NCBI RefSeq assembly: GCF_041107455.1 | Contig: NZ_JBGBPY010000001.1 | Location: forward strand, 1,612,001 to 1,676,000 | Length of the DNA stretch: 64,000 bases | DNA from: Rhodanobacter humi | GTDB lineage: Bacteria > Pseudomonadota > Gammaproteobacteria > Xanthomonadales > Rhodanobacteraceae | Direction of reading: 5' to 3' | In this document: positions 54,074-62,277 of the stretch, piece by piece | Position numbering within the stretch: position 1 is the first letter of the stretch | Layout of the letters: each line of letters starts with the position of its first letter | Position numbers and translations under genes: made by a program | The notes under the pieces: generated by a model | The model's input: the letters and a program-made list of their open reading frames with translations, nothing else | What the model was told of the DNA's origin: nothing | The model's database searches: none

Positions 54074-54598
54074 ATGCTGATCTCAGTCATCGCCGCCGAT
54101 ATCACCACACTCGCCGTGGACGCCATCGTCAATGCGGCGAACGAAACCCTGTTGGGTGGCGGCGGAGTCGACGGCGCGATCCACCGCGCCGCCGGCCCCG
54201 CGCTGCTGGAAGCTTGCCGGGCGTTGCCGCCCGTCGCGCCCGGCGTGCGCTGCCCCACCGGCGAGGCGCGCATCACGCCCGGCTTCGCGCTGCCGGCGCG
54301 CTGGGTGATCCACACCGTGGGCCCGGTCTGGCACGGCGGCGGCGGCGGCGAGGCGGACCTGCTGGCAAGCTGCCATCGCAACGTGCTGCGCCTCGCACGC
54401 GAACGCGGCCTGCGCCGCATCGCGTTCCCCGCGATCAGCTGCGGCGTGTACGGTTACCCCGCACCACTGGCGGCCAGGGTCGCGCTGGGCACGCTGCGCG
54501 AGGAATTGGCCACGCATCCGGATTTCGAGCTCATTCTGTGCTGCTTCGGTGAACCGATGCGCGCAGTGTTCCAGGCGGCGCTTGACGAGGTGGCGTAG
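54074..54598 (+). CDS. Macro-domain ADP-ribose hydrolase (YmdB-like)
   Basis: The 174-residue protein is a single macro domain with VDAIVNAANETLLGGGGVDG near the N-terminus, AIHRAAGPALLEACR, and the phosphate loop SCGVYGYP. Relatives deacetylate O-acetyl-ADP-ribose or remove mono-ADP-ribose from proteins and nucleic acids. It is divergent from the MarR-like gene by 56 bp and stands alone. Its TAG stop is the TAG of repeat B3. Confidence 0.94.
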   Translation: MLISVIAADITTLAVDAIVNAANETLLGGGGVDGAIHRAAGPALLEACRALPPVAPGVRCPTGEARITPGFALPARWVIHTVGPVWHGGGGGEADLLASCHRNVLRLARERGLRRIAFPAISCGVYGYPAPLAARVALGTLREELATHPDFELILCCFGEPMRAVFQAALDEVA

Positions 54599-54704
54599 GA
54601 GCGGCTTCAGCCGCGACTGGCGGCTAGGGAATCGCGGCTGAAGCCGCTCCTACAGCCGCTCCTACGGCCGCTCCTGCAGCTGCTCCAATTGCAACCATTC
54701 CTAC
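54595..54704. repeat. Family B repeat cluster, copy B3
   Basis: GTAGGAGCGGCTTCAGCCGC pairs with its complement ending at 54653, followed by two more partial right arms (AGCCGCTCCTAC, GGCCGCTCCTGC) and a degenerate CATTCCTAC. It supplies the stop codons of both convergent flanking genes (TAG at 54596-54598 plus strand; TAG at 54703-54701 minus strand). Confidence 0.85.
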
Positions 54705-56449
54705 AGCTTGAACGGATACAGCGGCGGCAAGGCGTCGGCATCGATCTTGCCGGCCTCGTGCCACGCGAAGCCGCGCTTGAAAACCTCGGCGAGATCATCG
54801 CCGCCTGCGGCCGTCGACGCAGCGGCGCCATAGCAGCGATGCTGCAATTCGGCCAGCGCGCGTCGCTGCGCCTCGTCCGCCAGCGCGGTGTGCAGCGCGC
54901 CGGGATGCTGGATCGCCGGCCGCTCCGCCTGCGCCCACGCCAGCAGGCTGCGCAACTGCGCCCCCGCATCGCTGCCGCGCGCGGCGGCCAGGAAAGCCTG
55001 GCGCGCGCGGCGCACGGATTCGGCAGCCCCGCTGCCCGCTGCAACGGCGGCGGGGCCGTGCGCCGCACGCCGACGCCACAGCCACCATGCCAGCACGCTG
55101 AGCAACCACAGCAGCAGGCTGGCCAGCGCGATCCAGCGCCACGCCGCATCGTGCGACATGGTGCTCACCGGTACCGCAGCAACCGGTTCCGCCGCAGCTG
55201 GTGTCGACGAAGCGGCGGGCGGCGCACTCGTGCCGACCGCGGCGGGCGACACGGCCGCCGCACCGACTGCCGGCAGCACGGTGATGCTGTGCGCGGGAAT
55301 CTCGGCGGTCTGTTCCTGCCCCGTGTCCACGTCGAACCAGCGCAGTGTGGTGGCAGGAAGGGTCAACGTGCCGGCCCGCTCGGGCACCACCGCGAATGCG
55401 CGCTGGCGGCTGCCGACCAGCCACGGACCATCGTTGGCGGTGGCGGTCGCCGGCTGGTCCGGATATACCGTGGCGCCCTGCAGCGTCGGCAGGCTCAGCG
55501 TCGGCAGCGTCTCGGACGGCAGGCCGGTGGCGCTGAGCTTCATCACGAGGTTGATCGGCTGGCCCACGCGCACCGGCGTGTTCGCATCGGGCCAGCCGGA
55601 AAGCGTGAGGCTGAGCGCACGCGCCGGCAGCCACGCCGACTTGCCCCAGTCCGCCGGCGCCGCCTGCACCGGCACCGCGAGCGCGGGCGCGCTGGCCGAT
55701 ACCGGCGTGCCCGCGCCGAAGAAACTGTCCGGATCGCTCGGGTCCAGCGCCTCGCCCTGGAAGCCCAGCGCGGGAATCTGCAGCGTGCCGGCATGCTGCG
55801 GCACCAGCGCGTAGCGCCGCTCGATCACGTGGTACTGGCGGCCGCCGCGCACCGCGTCGTAACGCAGGTCGCCGCCGACCTGGCTGAGCTGCACGCCATC
55901 GATCTGCGGTGTGTCCAGCGAACCGCTGCTGATGTTGCCGCTGTAATAGAGCCGCACCACGTAGCTGAGCTGCTGGCCCACCCAGGCCCGCTGCGGCGTG
56001 ATCTCGGCCTCCATGAACAGGCTCTTGTGCATGGCGGCGGCCGCGGCCGGATCCGGCGCATCGACCTCGAGTATGAGCGGCGCGGTCTGCGCACCGCCCA
56101 CCGTGAGCGAGGGAATCGTGAGCGTGCCCGCATGCTTCGGCCGCAGCACCACGCCGATCACCAGCTCGGCGCTGCGCTTGCCATTGACGATGCTGAGGCT
56201 GCTGCTCTGCGAGCGGCCGAGGATGTCGAAGTCCTGCTGCAGCGGGCCGAGATCAGGCATCGCCACGTTGCCGCCGCCGTCGACATGCAGGTTCAGCGTC
56301 ACCGTCTCGCCCAGCTGCATGCTGCTGCGATCCAGCGTGGCCTGCACGCCGGCGGCGTGCGCCAGCACCGGCACGACCAGGCAAAGCAGCAAGCACAAGC
56401 ATTGAAGAGTGCGGCCAGGGATGGCCGCCCATTTGATCTTCGCGCTCAT
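54701..56449 (-). CDS. batD: BatD-like 'oxygen tolerance' protein
   Basis: The roughly 582-residue protein has a secretion signal, an extracytoplasmic beta-rich BatD region (LDRSSMQLGETVTLNLHVDG, IVNGKRSAELVIGVVLRPKH, GVQLSQVGGDLRYDAVRGGR), and a C-terminal membrane helix (WIALASLLLWLLSVLAWWLW) with a cytoplasmic tail. It ends the moxR-DUF58-DUF4381-batA-batB operon. The apparent start ATG (56449) lies inside the first unit of repeat D3, so the n-region of the signal peptide (MSAKIKWAAIPGRTLQ) is repeat-encoded and the hydrophobic core (CLCLLLCLVVPVLA) follows directly. A TTG inside the core is the only alternative nearby. Confidence 0.85.
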   Translation of the reverse strand: MSAKIKWAAIPGRTLQCLCLLLCLVVPVLAHAAGVQATLDRSSMQLGETVTLNLHVDGGGNVAMPDLGPLQQDFDILGRSQSSSLSIVNGKRSAELVIGVVLRPKHAGTLTIPSLTVGGAQTAPLILEVDAPDPAAAAAMHKSLFMEAEITPQRAWVGQQLSYVVRLYYSGNISSGSLDTPQIDGVQLSQVGGDLRYDAVRGGRQYHVIERRYALVPQHAGTLQIPALGFQGEALDPSDPDSFFGAGTPVSASAPALAVPVQAAPADWGKSAWLPARALSLTLSGWPDANTPVRVGQPINLVMKLSATGLPSETLPTLSLPTLQGATVYPDQPATATANDGPWLVGSRQRAFAVVPERAGTLTLPATTLRWFDVDTGQEQTAEIPAHSITVLPAVGAAAVSPAAVGTSAPPAASSTPAAAEPVAAVPVSTMSHDAAWRWIALASLLLWLLSVLAWWLWRRRAAHGPAAVAAGSGAAESVRRARQAFLAAARGSDAGAQLRSLLAWAQAERPAIQHPGALHTALADEAQRRALAELQHRCYGAAASTAAGGDDLAEVFKRGFAWHEAGKIDADALPPLYPFKL

Positions 56450-56706
56450 GGACGAACGCACTAGCGCACCGCCATGGATGGCCGCCCGTTTGACTTTCGC
56501 GATCATGGACGAACGCAAAAACAAACAGCCAAGGATGGCCGCCCGTTTGATCCTCGCGCTCATGGACGAGCGCAAAAACAAACAGCCAGGGATGACCGCC
56601 CGTTTGATCTCCGCGGTCGGGGACGAACGCAAAACTTGAAGAGTGCGGCCAGGGATGGCCGCCCATTTGATCTTCGCGATCATGGACGAGCGCAAAAATA
56701 AAAACA
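56403..56706. repeat. Family D tandem repeat array D3, five units
   Basis: Five units of 57-63 bp, all multiples of three, read on the minus strand as variants of RSSMIAKIKWAAIPG. Unit starts are marked by GAAGAGTGCGGCCAGGGATG or shortened forms. The array fills the whole batB-batD gap, contains no other gene, and is in frame with batD throughout. Confidence 0.9.
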
Positions 56707-58704
56707 TCACGGCCCATCCTCGTCGGGTATGCCGCCGTGGCGGCGCTGGTATTCCAGCTCGAACTTGCGGCGCAGCAGCGCGCCCGGATCGTCGGGCACG
56801 CGCTGCAAGGCCTGGCGCAGGTCGGCTGGCAGTTTCGACTGCGGATCGTCGGCGCCGTCCGCGCCGAGCTGGTGCGTGGGCGGCTGTTTCGTCGTCGATG
56901 GGCCGGCAGCGCCCAGCTCCTTGTCCAGCTGCTGCTTCAGCGCCTGCTGCGCCTTCGCGGTCTGCGCCTGTTGCGCGGCCTGTTGTTCGGGCGTGGACTG
57001 CGACTGGTCCGGTGACGTGGCGGACCGGTCCGAAGATTTCCCTTCGGTCGGCTTCGACGGGTCTTGCGGCGATTGGCCCGCACCGTCCGACGAGTCCTGC
57101 GGCTTCTGCGACTGCGCCGGATTGTTGTCTTGTGGCGAAGACTGGCCGGACTCGCCGCCGTTCCCGTCCTGTCCGTTCTTGTCCTGTCCGTTCTTGTCCC
57201 GGTCGTTCTTGTCCTGGCCGTTTTTGTCCTGGCCGTTCCGGCCCGGCTGGTCCTTGCCCTGCCCGCTGTCGCTTCCCTGCCCCTGCGACGAAGACGAGCC
57301 GCCTTGCTTCTGCTGCTGCGGCGACGACTGCTTCTGCGGCGGCTGCTTGCGCAGCCAGTCCTCGACCGCCTGCCGGTTCGCCTGCGCGTCGGCGTTCGCG
57401 GGATCGAGCTGCAGCGCGTGGTCGTAGGCCTTGATCGCATCCTCGTACCTACCTTCGCGCGCCAGCGCATTGCCGAGGTTGTAGGCGGCGTCGCCGCCCG
57501 GCGCTTCATGCAGCGCCCGCGCGGCGGCGGCATAGTCGCCCGCGCGGTAGGCTGCCGCGCCACGCCACGCCGGGTCCTTCGCCAGCTGCATCGCCTGTTT
57601 CGCGTCATCCCGCTTCAGCGCCTGCGCCGCCTGCTGGTCGCGGCGTTGCCACAGGTCGCGCCACGTCGTCGCATGCGCGGTGCCCGGCAGCATCGGCAGC
57701 AGCACCAGCGGCAACAGCAGCAGCCAGCCGCGGCGGAACGCCAGCGCCGCCAGCGGCAGCAGGAGCAGCAGCAGCCAGGGACCGCGGTCCTGCCATTCGT
57801 CGCCAACCTGGCCCTGCGCCGCTTGCGTGGAACCTGCGCGCAGCTCGCCCTTCAGCGCGGCGACGTCGCCATCGTCCGCGCTCATCGCCACGTAGCGGCC
57901 GCCGCCCGCCGCGGCCACGGCAGCCAGCGCCGCATCGTCGCGAGCGGCCAGCTGCAGATCACCCTTTGCATCGTGCAGGAAGCCGCCGCCCGGCAGCGGC
58001 ACCGGCGCGCCGTGCAGCGTGCCCACGCCGAGCACGGAGACACGCACGCCTTCGCTGCGCGCCTGGCGCGCGGCAGCCTGCGCCGCCGTGCCCGCGGTGT
58101 CGGCGATCAGCACCAGCGAACCGCCACCGACCTTGGCGTCGCGGATCAGTGCGGCGCCGCGCGCGATCGCCGCCGCCGCGTTGTCGCCGTCCGCCGGCAT
58201 GGTGTCCGGTGCCATCGCGTCGAGCAGGGTGCCGAGGCTGTGCACGTCGGAAGTGAGCGGCGCCACCACGAAGGCCTCGCCGGCGTAGCCCACCAGCGCG
58301 TTGAGGCCGTCACGGTTCGCCGTCAGCAGGTCGTGCGCCTTGAAGCGTGCGCGATCGATGCGGCTGGGCGCCACGTCATGCGACAGCATGCGCTGCGACA
58401 GCGAGATCGCCACCACCTGGGCGGCGCGGCGCGCGTAAAGCGGCTGTTCGACGCGACTCCACGCGGGTCCTGCCAGCGCCAGCACGGCCAGCAGCCAGGC
58501 CAGCGCGAGCAGACCCAGCGGCAGGCGTTGCCGCGCGGATCGTCCCTGCAACAGCGACGACAGCAGTTCCGCATCGACCAGCCGCGACAAGGCCTGCAGG
58601 CCGCGGCTGCGACGGGACGCTTGCCACAGCAGCCACGGCAGCACGACCAACGCGCACAGCCACCAGGGCCGGAGGAAATGGAACTGGGCCAGCGCCGCGC
58701 TCAT
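56707..58704 (-). CDS. batB: BatB/BatC fusion: VWA membrane protein with TPR and a low-complexity tail
   Basis: The 665-residue protein has N-terminal membrane helices (LGLLALAWLLAVLALAG), a VWA domain (about residues 85-290), two further helices (LLLLLLPLAALAF, LLLLPLVLLPMLPG) and a C-terminal TPR unit (GDAAYNLGNALAREGRYEDA, IKAYDHALQLDPANADAQAN). A Gln/Gly/Asp/Lys-rich tail of about 180 residues follows. BatB and BatC are usually separate or fused this way in proteobacteria. The MIDAS motif, normally DxSxS, reads SLSQR (VVAISLSQRMLSHDV), so metal binding looks lost, unlike BatA. ATGA overlap with batA. Confidence 0.88.
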   Translation of the reverse strand: MSAALAQFHFLRPWWLCALVVLPWLLWQASRRSRGLQALSRLVDAELLSSLLQGRSARQRLPLGLLALAWLLAVLALAGPAWSRVEQPLYARRAAQVVAISLSQRMLSHDVAPSRIDRARFKAHDLLTANRDGLNALVGYAGEAFVVAPLTSDVHSLGTLLDAMAPDTMPADGDNAAAAIARGAALIRDAKVGGGSLVLIADTAGTAAQAAARQARSEGVRVSVLGVGTLHGAPVPLPGGGFLHDAKGDLQLAARDDAALAAVAAAGGGRYVAMSADDGDVAALKGELRAGSTQAAQGQVGDEWQDRGPWLLLLLLPLAALAFRRGWLLLLPLVLLPMLPGTAHATTWRDLWQRRDQQAAQALKRDDAKQAMQLAKDPAWRGAAAYRAGDYAAAARALHEAPGGDAAYNLGNALAREGRYEDAIKAYDHALQLDPANADAQANRQAVEDWLRKQPPQKQSSPQQQKQGGSSSSQGQGSDSGQGKDQPGRNGQDKNGQDKNDRDKNGQDKNGQDGNGGESGQSSPQDNNPAQSQKPQDSSDGAGQSPQDPSKPTEGKSSDRSATSPDQSQSTPEQQAAQQAQTAKAQQALKQQLDKELGAAGPSTTKQPPTHQLGADGADDPQSKLPADLRQALQRVPDDPGALLRRKFELEYQRRHGGIPDEDGP
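57160..57234. repeat. 15-bp tandem repeat inside batB/C
   Basis: Five 15-bp units (GTTCTTGTCCTGTCC and variants) encode NGQDK-type pentapeptides in the low-complexity tail of the BatB/C protein. Copy number is likely to vary without breaking the frame. Confidence 0.85.
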
Positions 58705-59681
58705 GCCGCCGCCTCCGCCGCCCGCCAGCGCGGCAGCGCGGCCAGCAGCCACAGCAGCAGCGCGGCGGCGAGCGGCCAGGTGAACCACTCCTGGCGCGGC
58801 CGCAGGGTCGGACCGTGCTGCGGCATCGGTTCCAGCGCATCGATGGCGCGGTAGGCATCGGCGAGCTGGTCGCTGTCGGTGGCGCGGAAGAAGCGGCCGC
58901 CGGTCTCGTCGGCGATCTTCGTCAGCATCCCGGCGTCGAGATCGGCGGAGGGATTGACGATCTGGCTGCCGAAGAAGCCCGGCACGCGCATGCGGGTGGC
59001 GCCGATGCCCACGGTGTAGATGCGCACGCCGGCCGCCTTGGCGGCGCGCGCGGCTTCCAGCGGCGTGATGCTGCCCGCGTTGTTGACGCCGTCGGTGAGC
59101 AACACCAGCACCCGCGCCTGCTCGGGCAACGCGGACAATCGCTTCACCGCGATCGCGATCGCGTCGCCGATCGCCGTCTCGCTGCCGGCCAGGCCCACCG
59201 CCGCGCCCTGCAGCTGCGCGCGTACCGCATCGAGATCCCAGGTGAGCGGTGTCACCAGAAAGGCCTGGCTGCCGAACAGGATCAGGCCCATCTCGTCGCC
59301 GCGGCGGCGGTCGATGAAGTTGCCGGCGATCGCCTTCACCGCGCCGAAGCGGCTCACCGACTGGCCGGCCAATTCCATATCCGGCGTGCGCATGCTGCCG
59401 GAGAGATCCACCGCGAGGAACAAGGCACGACCGCTGCGCTGCTGCGCCTGCGGCGGTCCCACCCACTGCGGACGCGCCGCCGCGGCCGCCAGGCACAGCC
59501 AGGCCAGCGCCAGCAGCCAAGGCGTGAAGCTGCGCACCGTGCCACCAGCGGCGTCGGCAAGGCGCAGGCCCGGCTGCGGCAGATGCAGCGCCTGCCCCGG
59601 CGTGACGGGCGGCAGCACGCGCCGCAGCAGCCAGGGCAACGGCAGCAGCAAGAACAGCCAGGGCCAGGCGAACTCAAACAT
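58701..59681 (-). CDS. batA: BatA-like VWA-domain membrane protein
   Basis: The 326-residue protein has an N-terminal pair of helices (FAWPWLFLLLPLPWLL, FTPWLLALAWLCLAAAAA), a VWA domain with an intact MIDAS (LFLAVDLSGSM) and later TDGVNNAGSI, and a C-terminal helix (WPLAAALLLWLLAAL). In the MoxR-Bat group it is thought to act with BatB in metal-dependent assembly or stress tolerance at the membrane. The start MFEFAWPWL at 59681 overlaps the DUF4381 gene end by 8 bp. Confidence 0.93.
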   Translation of the reverse strand: MFEFAWPWLFLLLPLPWLLRRVLPPVTPGQALHLPQPGLRLADAAGGTVRSFTPWLLALAWLCLAAAAARPQWVGPPQAQQRSGRALFLAVDLSGSMRTPDMELAGQSVSRFGAVKAIAGNFIDRRRGDEMGLILFGSQAFLVTPLTWDLDAVRAQLQGAAVGLAGSETAIGDAIAIAVKRLSALPEQARVLVLLTDGVNNAGSITPLEAARAAKAAGVRIYTVGIGATRMRVPGFFGSQIVNPSADLDAGMLTKIADETGGRFFRATDSDQLADAYRAIDALEPMPQHGPTLRPRQEWFTWPLAAALLLWLLAALPRWRAAEAAA

Positions 59682-60204
59682 GCTCCGGCTCCGACGCCAC
59701 GCGCTTCCACGCGCGCGGCCTGGCGGCGGCGTGCAGCCACGCGCGCGCGGCAGCGAGGACAGCCGGCGCGTCGAGCGCGCCGCGCGGGCGGTACATCGCC
59801 GATTCCAGCGCAACAAGCCGGGTGAGCGTTGCGGGCTGCACCGGCACCCGCGCCAGCGTGGCGTGCCACGCTGCGCCGCGCTGCTGCGTCGCCGCGCCGT
59901 CATGGATGCGCGCCACCCGGCGCAGCAGTTGCTGCAGCGCAGCCGCCAGCTCGGCATCGTCGCCATCGCGCACATGCCGCTGCGCATGATGCTCCAGTTC
60001 GTCCAGCCATTGCCGGCGCCGTTGCTGCAGGCGGCGTTGACGCCGCCACAGCCACGCCAGCGCGATGCAGCCCAGCAAGACCAGTGCCGCCAGCAGCCAC
60101 CAGCCCGGCGCAGGCGGCCACCACGGCGGCGCGGGCGGCAGGTGGATGTCGCGCAGCACCGGGCCGGTCGACGCTGGCGGTGGCGCTGGCGGTGACGGCA
60201 TCAT
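59674..60204 (-). CDS. DUF4381 protein
   Basis: The 176-residue protein has a Pro-rich start, one membrane helix (WWLLAALVLLGCIALAWLW, about 34-52) and a basic cytoplasmic helical domain (RRQWLDELEHHAQRHVRDGD, AAALQQLLRRVARIHDG). DUF4381 proteins are regular members of MoxR-Bat operons with unknown role. It overlaps its neighbours at both ends. Confidence 0.9.
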   Translation of the reverse strand: MMPSPPAPPPASTGPVLRDIHLPPAPPWWPPAPGWWLLAALVLLGCIALAWLWRRQRRLQQRRRQWLDELEHHAQRHVRDGDDAELAAALQQLLRRVARIHDGAATQQRGAAWHATLARVPVQPATLTRLVALESAMYRPRGALDAPAVLAAARAWLHAAARPRAWKRVASEPEHV

Positions 60205-61148
60205 CGCCGCGTCCTCGTCGCGCCCAGCAGTTCACCTGCCGCCGGCAGCGGATCGTCGCGCGTGTCGAGTACGCGGCAACGCAGGCCCGTGGCGCGCGCC
60301 AGCGTCTCCAGCCGCGCCGGCCCCACGCCCAGCGCCTGCTGGAACTCGCGCCGTTGGCGTTCGCCCAGCAGCAGCACGTCGCGGCGCTCGCCGTCATGCT
60401 CCAGCGGATAGCGGCCCGCCGGTGGCGGCGCGCGCTCCAGCGCGTCGGCCAGCACCAGCACGCCGACGCCGGCACGCGTCTTGAGATCAAGCAAGTGCTG
60501 CCGCGCCTCGACATCCGCGCTGAAGCCATCACTGAGCAGCAGCACGCGGCTGGCGCCATGCTGCAGCCGGCGCGCGCGCAGCAAGGCGGCGGACAGCGGC
60601 TCGGCACGCTCCGCGGGTGGCAGCGCATCCCATTCCGCCAGCGCGCCGCACACCGCCAGTGCGCTGTGCGCACCGCCCTGCGGGCGCAGCAGGCGATCGT
60701 GCCCGCCGAAAGCCATCAGGCCCACGCGTTCGCCGGCGCGTACCGCCAGCCACGCGGCGATGGCGGCGGCGCGCGCGGCCTGCACCGACTTGAAGCGGGT
60801 GCGGGTGCCGAAGCGCAGGCTGGCGTGGGTGTCCAGCAGGATCAGCAGGCGCCCCTCGCGTTCCTCCTGGTACAGCTTGGTGTGCAGCTTGCCGCTGCGC
60901 GCGGTGAGCCGCCAATCCATCCGTCGCACGTCGTCGCCGGGCTGGTAGGCACGCGACTCGGCATAGTCCATGCCGCGGCCGTACAGGCGACTGGACTGCT
61001 GGCCGCTGCGTTCCGAGCGGCTTTGCACGGAAGCCAGTTTCGCGCGACCGGCGCGCGCGCCCAGCGCGATCAGCTCGGCCAGCGATACGCGCGTGCGGCC
61101 GTCGCCGTCGACGCGATCCGGCAAGGTGGCGTCCGCTGCTGCAATCAC
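60201..61148 (-). CDS. DUF58 domain protein
   Basis: The 315-residue protein carries the DUF58 hallmark SRAYQPGDDVRRMDWRLTAR followed by KLYQEEREGRLLILLDTHAS, a degenerate VWA-like domain. No membrane helix is evident. It is the second gene of the moxR operon, with ATGA overlaps on both sides, and is likely a cytoplasmic partner of the MoxR ATPase. Confidence 0.93.
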   Translation of the reverse strand: MIAAADATLPDRVDGDGRTRVSLAELIALGARAGRAKLASVQSRSERSGQQSSRLYGRGMDYAESRAYQPGDDVRRMDWRLTARSGKLHTKLYQEEREGRLLILLDTHASLRFGTRTRFKSVQAARAAAIAAWLAVRAGERVGLMAFGGHDRLLRPQGGAHSALAVCGALAEWDALPPAERAEPLSAALLRARRLQHGASRVLLLSDGFSADVEARQHLLDLKTRAGVGVLVLADALERAPPPAGRYPLEHDGERRDVLLLGERQRREFQQALGVGPARLETLARATGLRCRVLDTRDDPLPAAGELLGATRTRR

Positions 61149-62143
61149 GGCAGCGGCACGAGATCCAGCAGCCGGGCGATCACCTGGTCGCTGCGCACGC
61201 CTTCGGCCTCGGCCTCGTAGCTGAGCAGCACGCGATGACGCAGCGCCTCGTGCACGATCGCGTGTACGTCCTCAGGCAGCACGTAGTCGCGCCCGGCCAG
61301 CCAGGCCTGCGCGCGGGCGCAACGGTCCAGCGCGATGGTGGCGCGCGGGCTGGCGCCCCAGGCGATCCAGCGCTTCAGCTCCGACCCGTAGCGGCCGGCG
61401 TCGCGCGTGGCCAGCACCAGCTGGACGACGTATTCCTCCAGCGCCGGGGCCATGTGCACCGCCATCGCGGCATCGCGCGCGGCGAACACCTCGGCCTGGC
61501 CGAGCACGGCCGCCGGCGCGGGCGCCGGATGCGCGCGCCGGCTGGCCTGCTCGCGGGCGAGCCTGAGGATCGCCAGCTCCGACGCGGCATCCGGATAGCC
61601 GATGGTGACGTGCAGCAGGAAACGATCGAGCTGCGCCTCGGGCAGCGCGAACGTGCCCTCCTGCTCGATCGGGTTCTGCGTCGCCATCACCATGAACAGG
61701 TCCGGCAGCGGCCGGGTGCTGCGGCCCACGGTGATCTGGTGCTCGGCCATCGCTTCCAGCAGCGCCGACTGCACCTTGGCTGGCGCGCGGTTGATCTCGT
61801 CGGCCAGCACGATGTTGTGGAACAGCGGGCCGCGCTCGAACTCGAAGCTGCCGCTCTGCGGGCGGAACACATCGGTGCCGGTGAGATCGGCGGGCAGCAG
61901 GTCGGGCGTGAACTGCACGCGGTGAAAATCCGCCTCGATGCGCGCGGCCAGCGCCTTCACCGCGGTGGTCTTGGCCAGGCCCGGCGCGCCCTCCACCAGC
62001 AGGTGGCCGTCGGCGAGCAGCGCCACCAGCAGGCAGTCGACCAGCTTCGGCTGGCCGATGATGCAGGCCTGCAGCTCGTCGCGCAGCCGCGCGAAGGCTT
62101 GCTGCAGGCTGCTGCGGGGCGGTGTTTCGGGCATGTCCATCAT
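61145..62143 (-). CDS. MoxR-family AAA+ ATPase
   Basis: The 332-residue chaperone-type ATPase has Walker A EGAPGLAKTTAVKALA, the FTPDLLPADLTGTDVF motif, Walker B NIVLADEINRAPAKVQSALL and sensor I VMATQNPIEQEGTFALPEAQ. It heads the six-gene Bat operon. MoxR ATPases act with VWA proteins as metal-insertion or assembly chaperones; clients here are unknown. MMDMPETPP may start at 62143 or two or three codons later. Confidence 0.95.
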   Translation of the reverse strand: MMDMPETPPRSSLQQAFARLRDELQACIIGQPKLVDCLLVALLADGHLLVEGAPGLAKTTAVKALAARIEADFHRVQFTPDLLPADLTGTDVFRPQSGSFEFERGPLFHNIVLADEINRAPAKVQSALLEAMAEHQITVGRSTRPLPDLFMVMATQNPIEQEGTFALPEAQLDRFLLHVTIGYPDAASELAILRLAREQASRRAHPAPAPAAVLGQAEVFAARDAAMAVHMAPALEEYVVQLVLATRDAGRYGSELKRWIAWGASPRATIALDRCARAQAWLAGRDYVLPEDVHAIVHEALRHRVLLSYEAEAEGVRSDQVIARLLDLVPLP

Positions 62144-62222
62144 GGGGATTCCGGCGTCAGGTCGCCGCTATCGACCGCAGCGGAGCCCGGAAGTTTAGTC
62201 GACGGCACCCGCGCATTCAGGT

Positions 62223-62266
62223 GCGCAACGCAAAGAGGCGGCCGAAGCCGCCTCTTTGCGTTGCGC
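62223..62266 (-). terminator. Perfect 20-bp stem-loop after pilQ
   Basis: GCGCAACGCAAAGAGGCGGC (62223-62242), loop CGAA, then the perfect complement (62247-62266). It lies 11 bp past the pilQ stop. The T tract is inside the stem, so it may act as a terminator and an RNA-end protector. Confidence 0.75.
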
Positions 62267-62277
62267 GAACGCGACGC

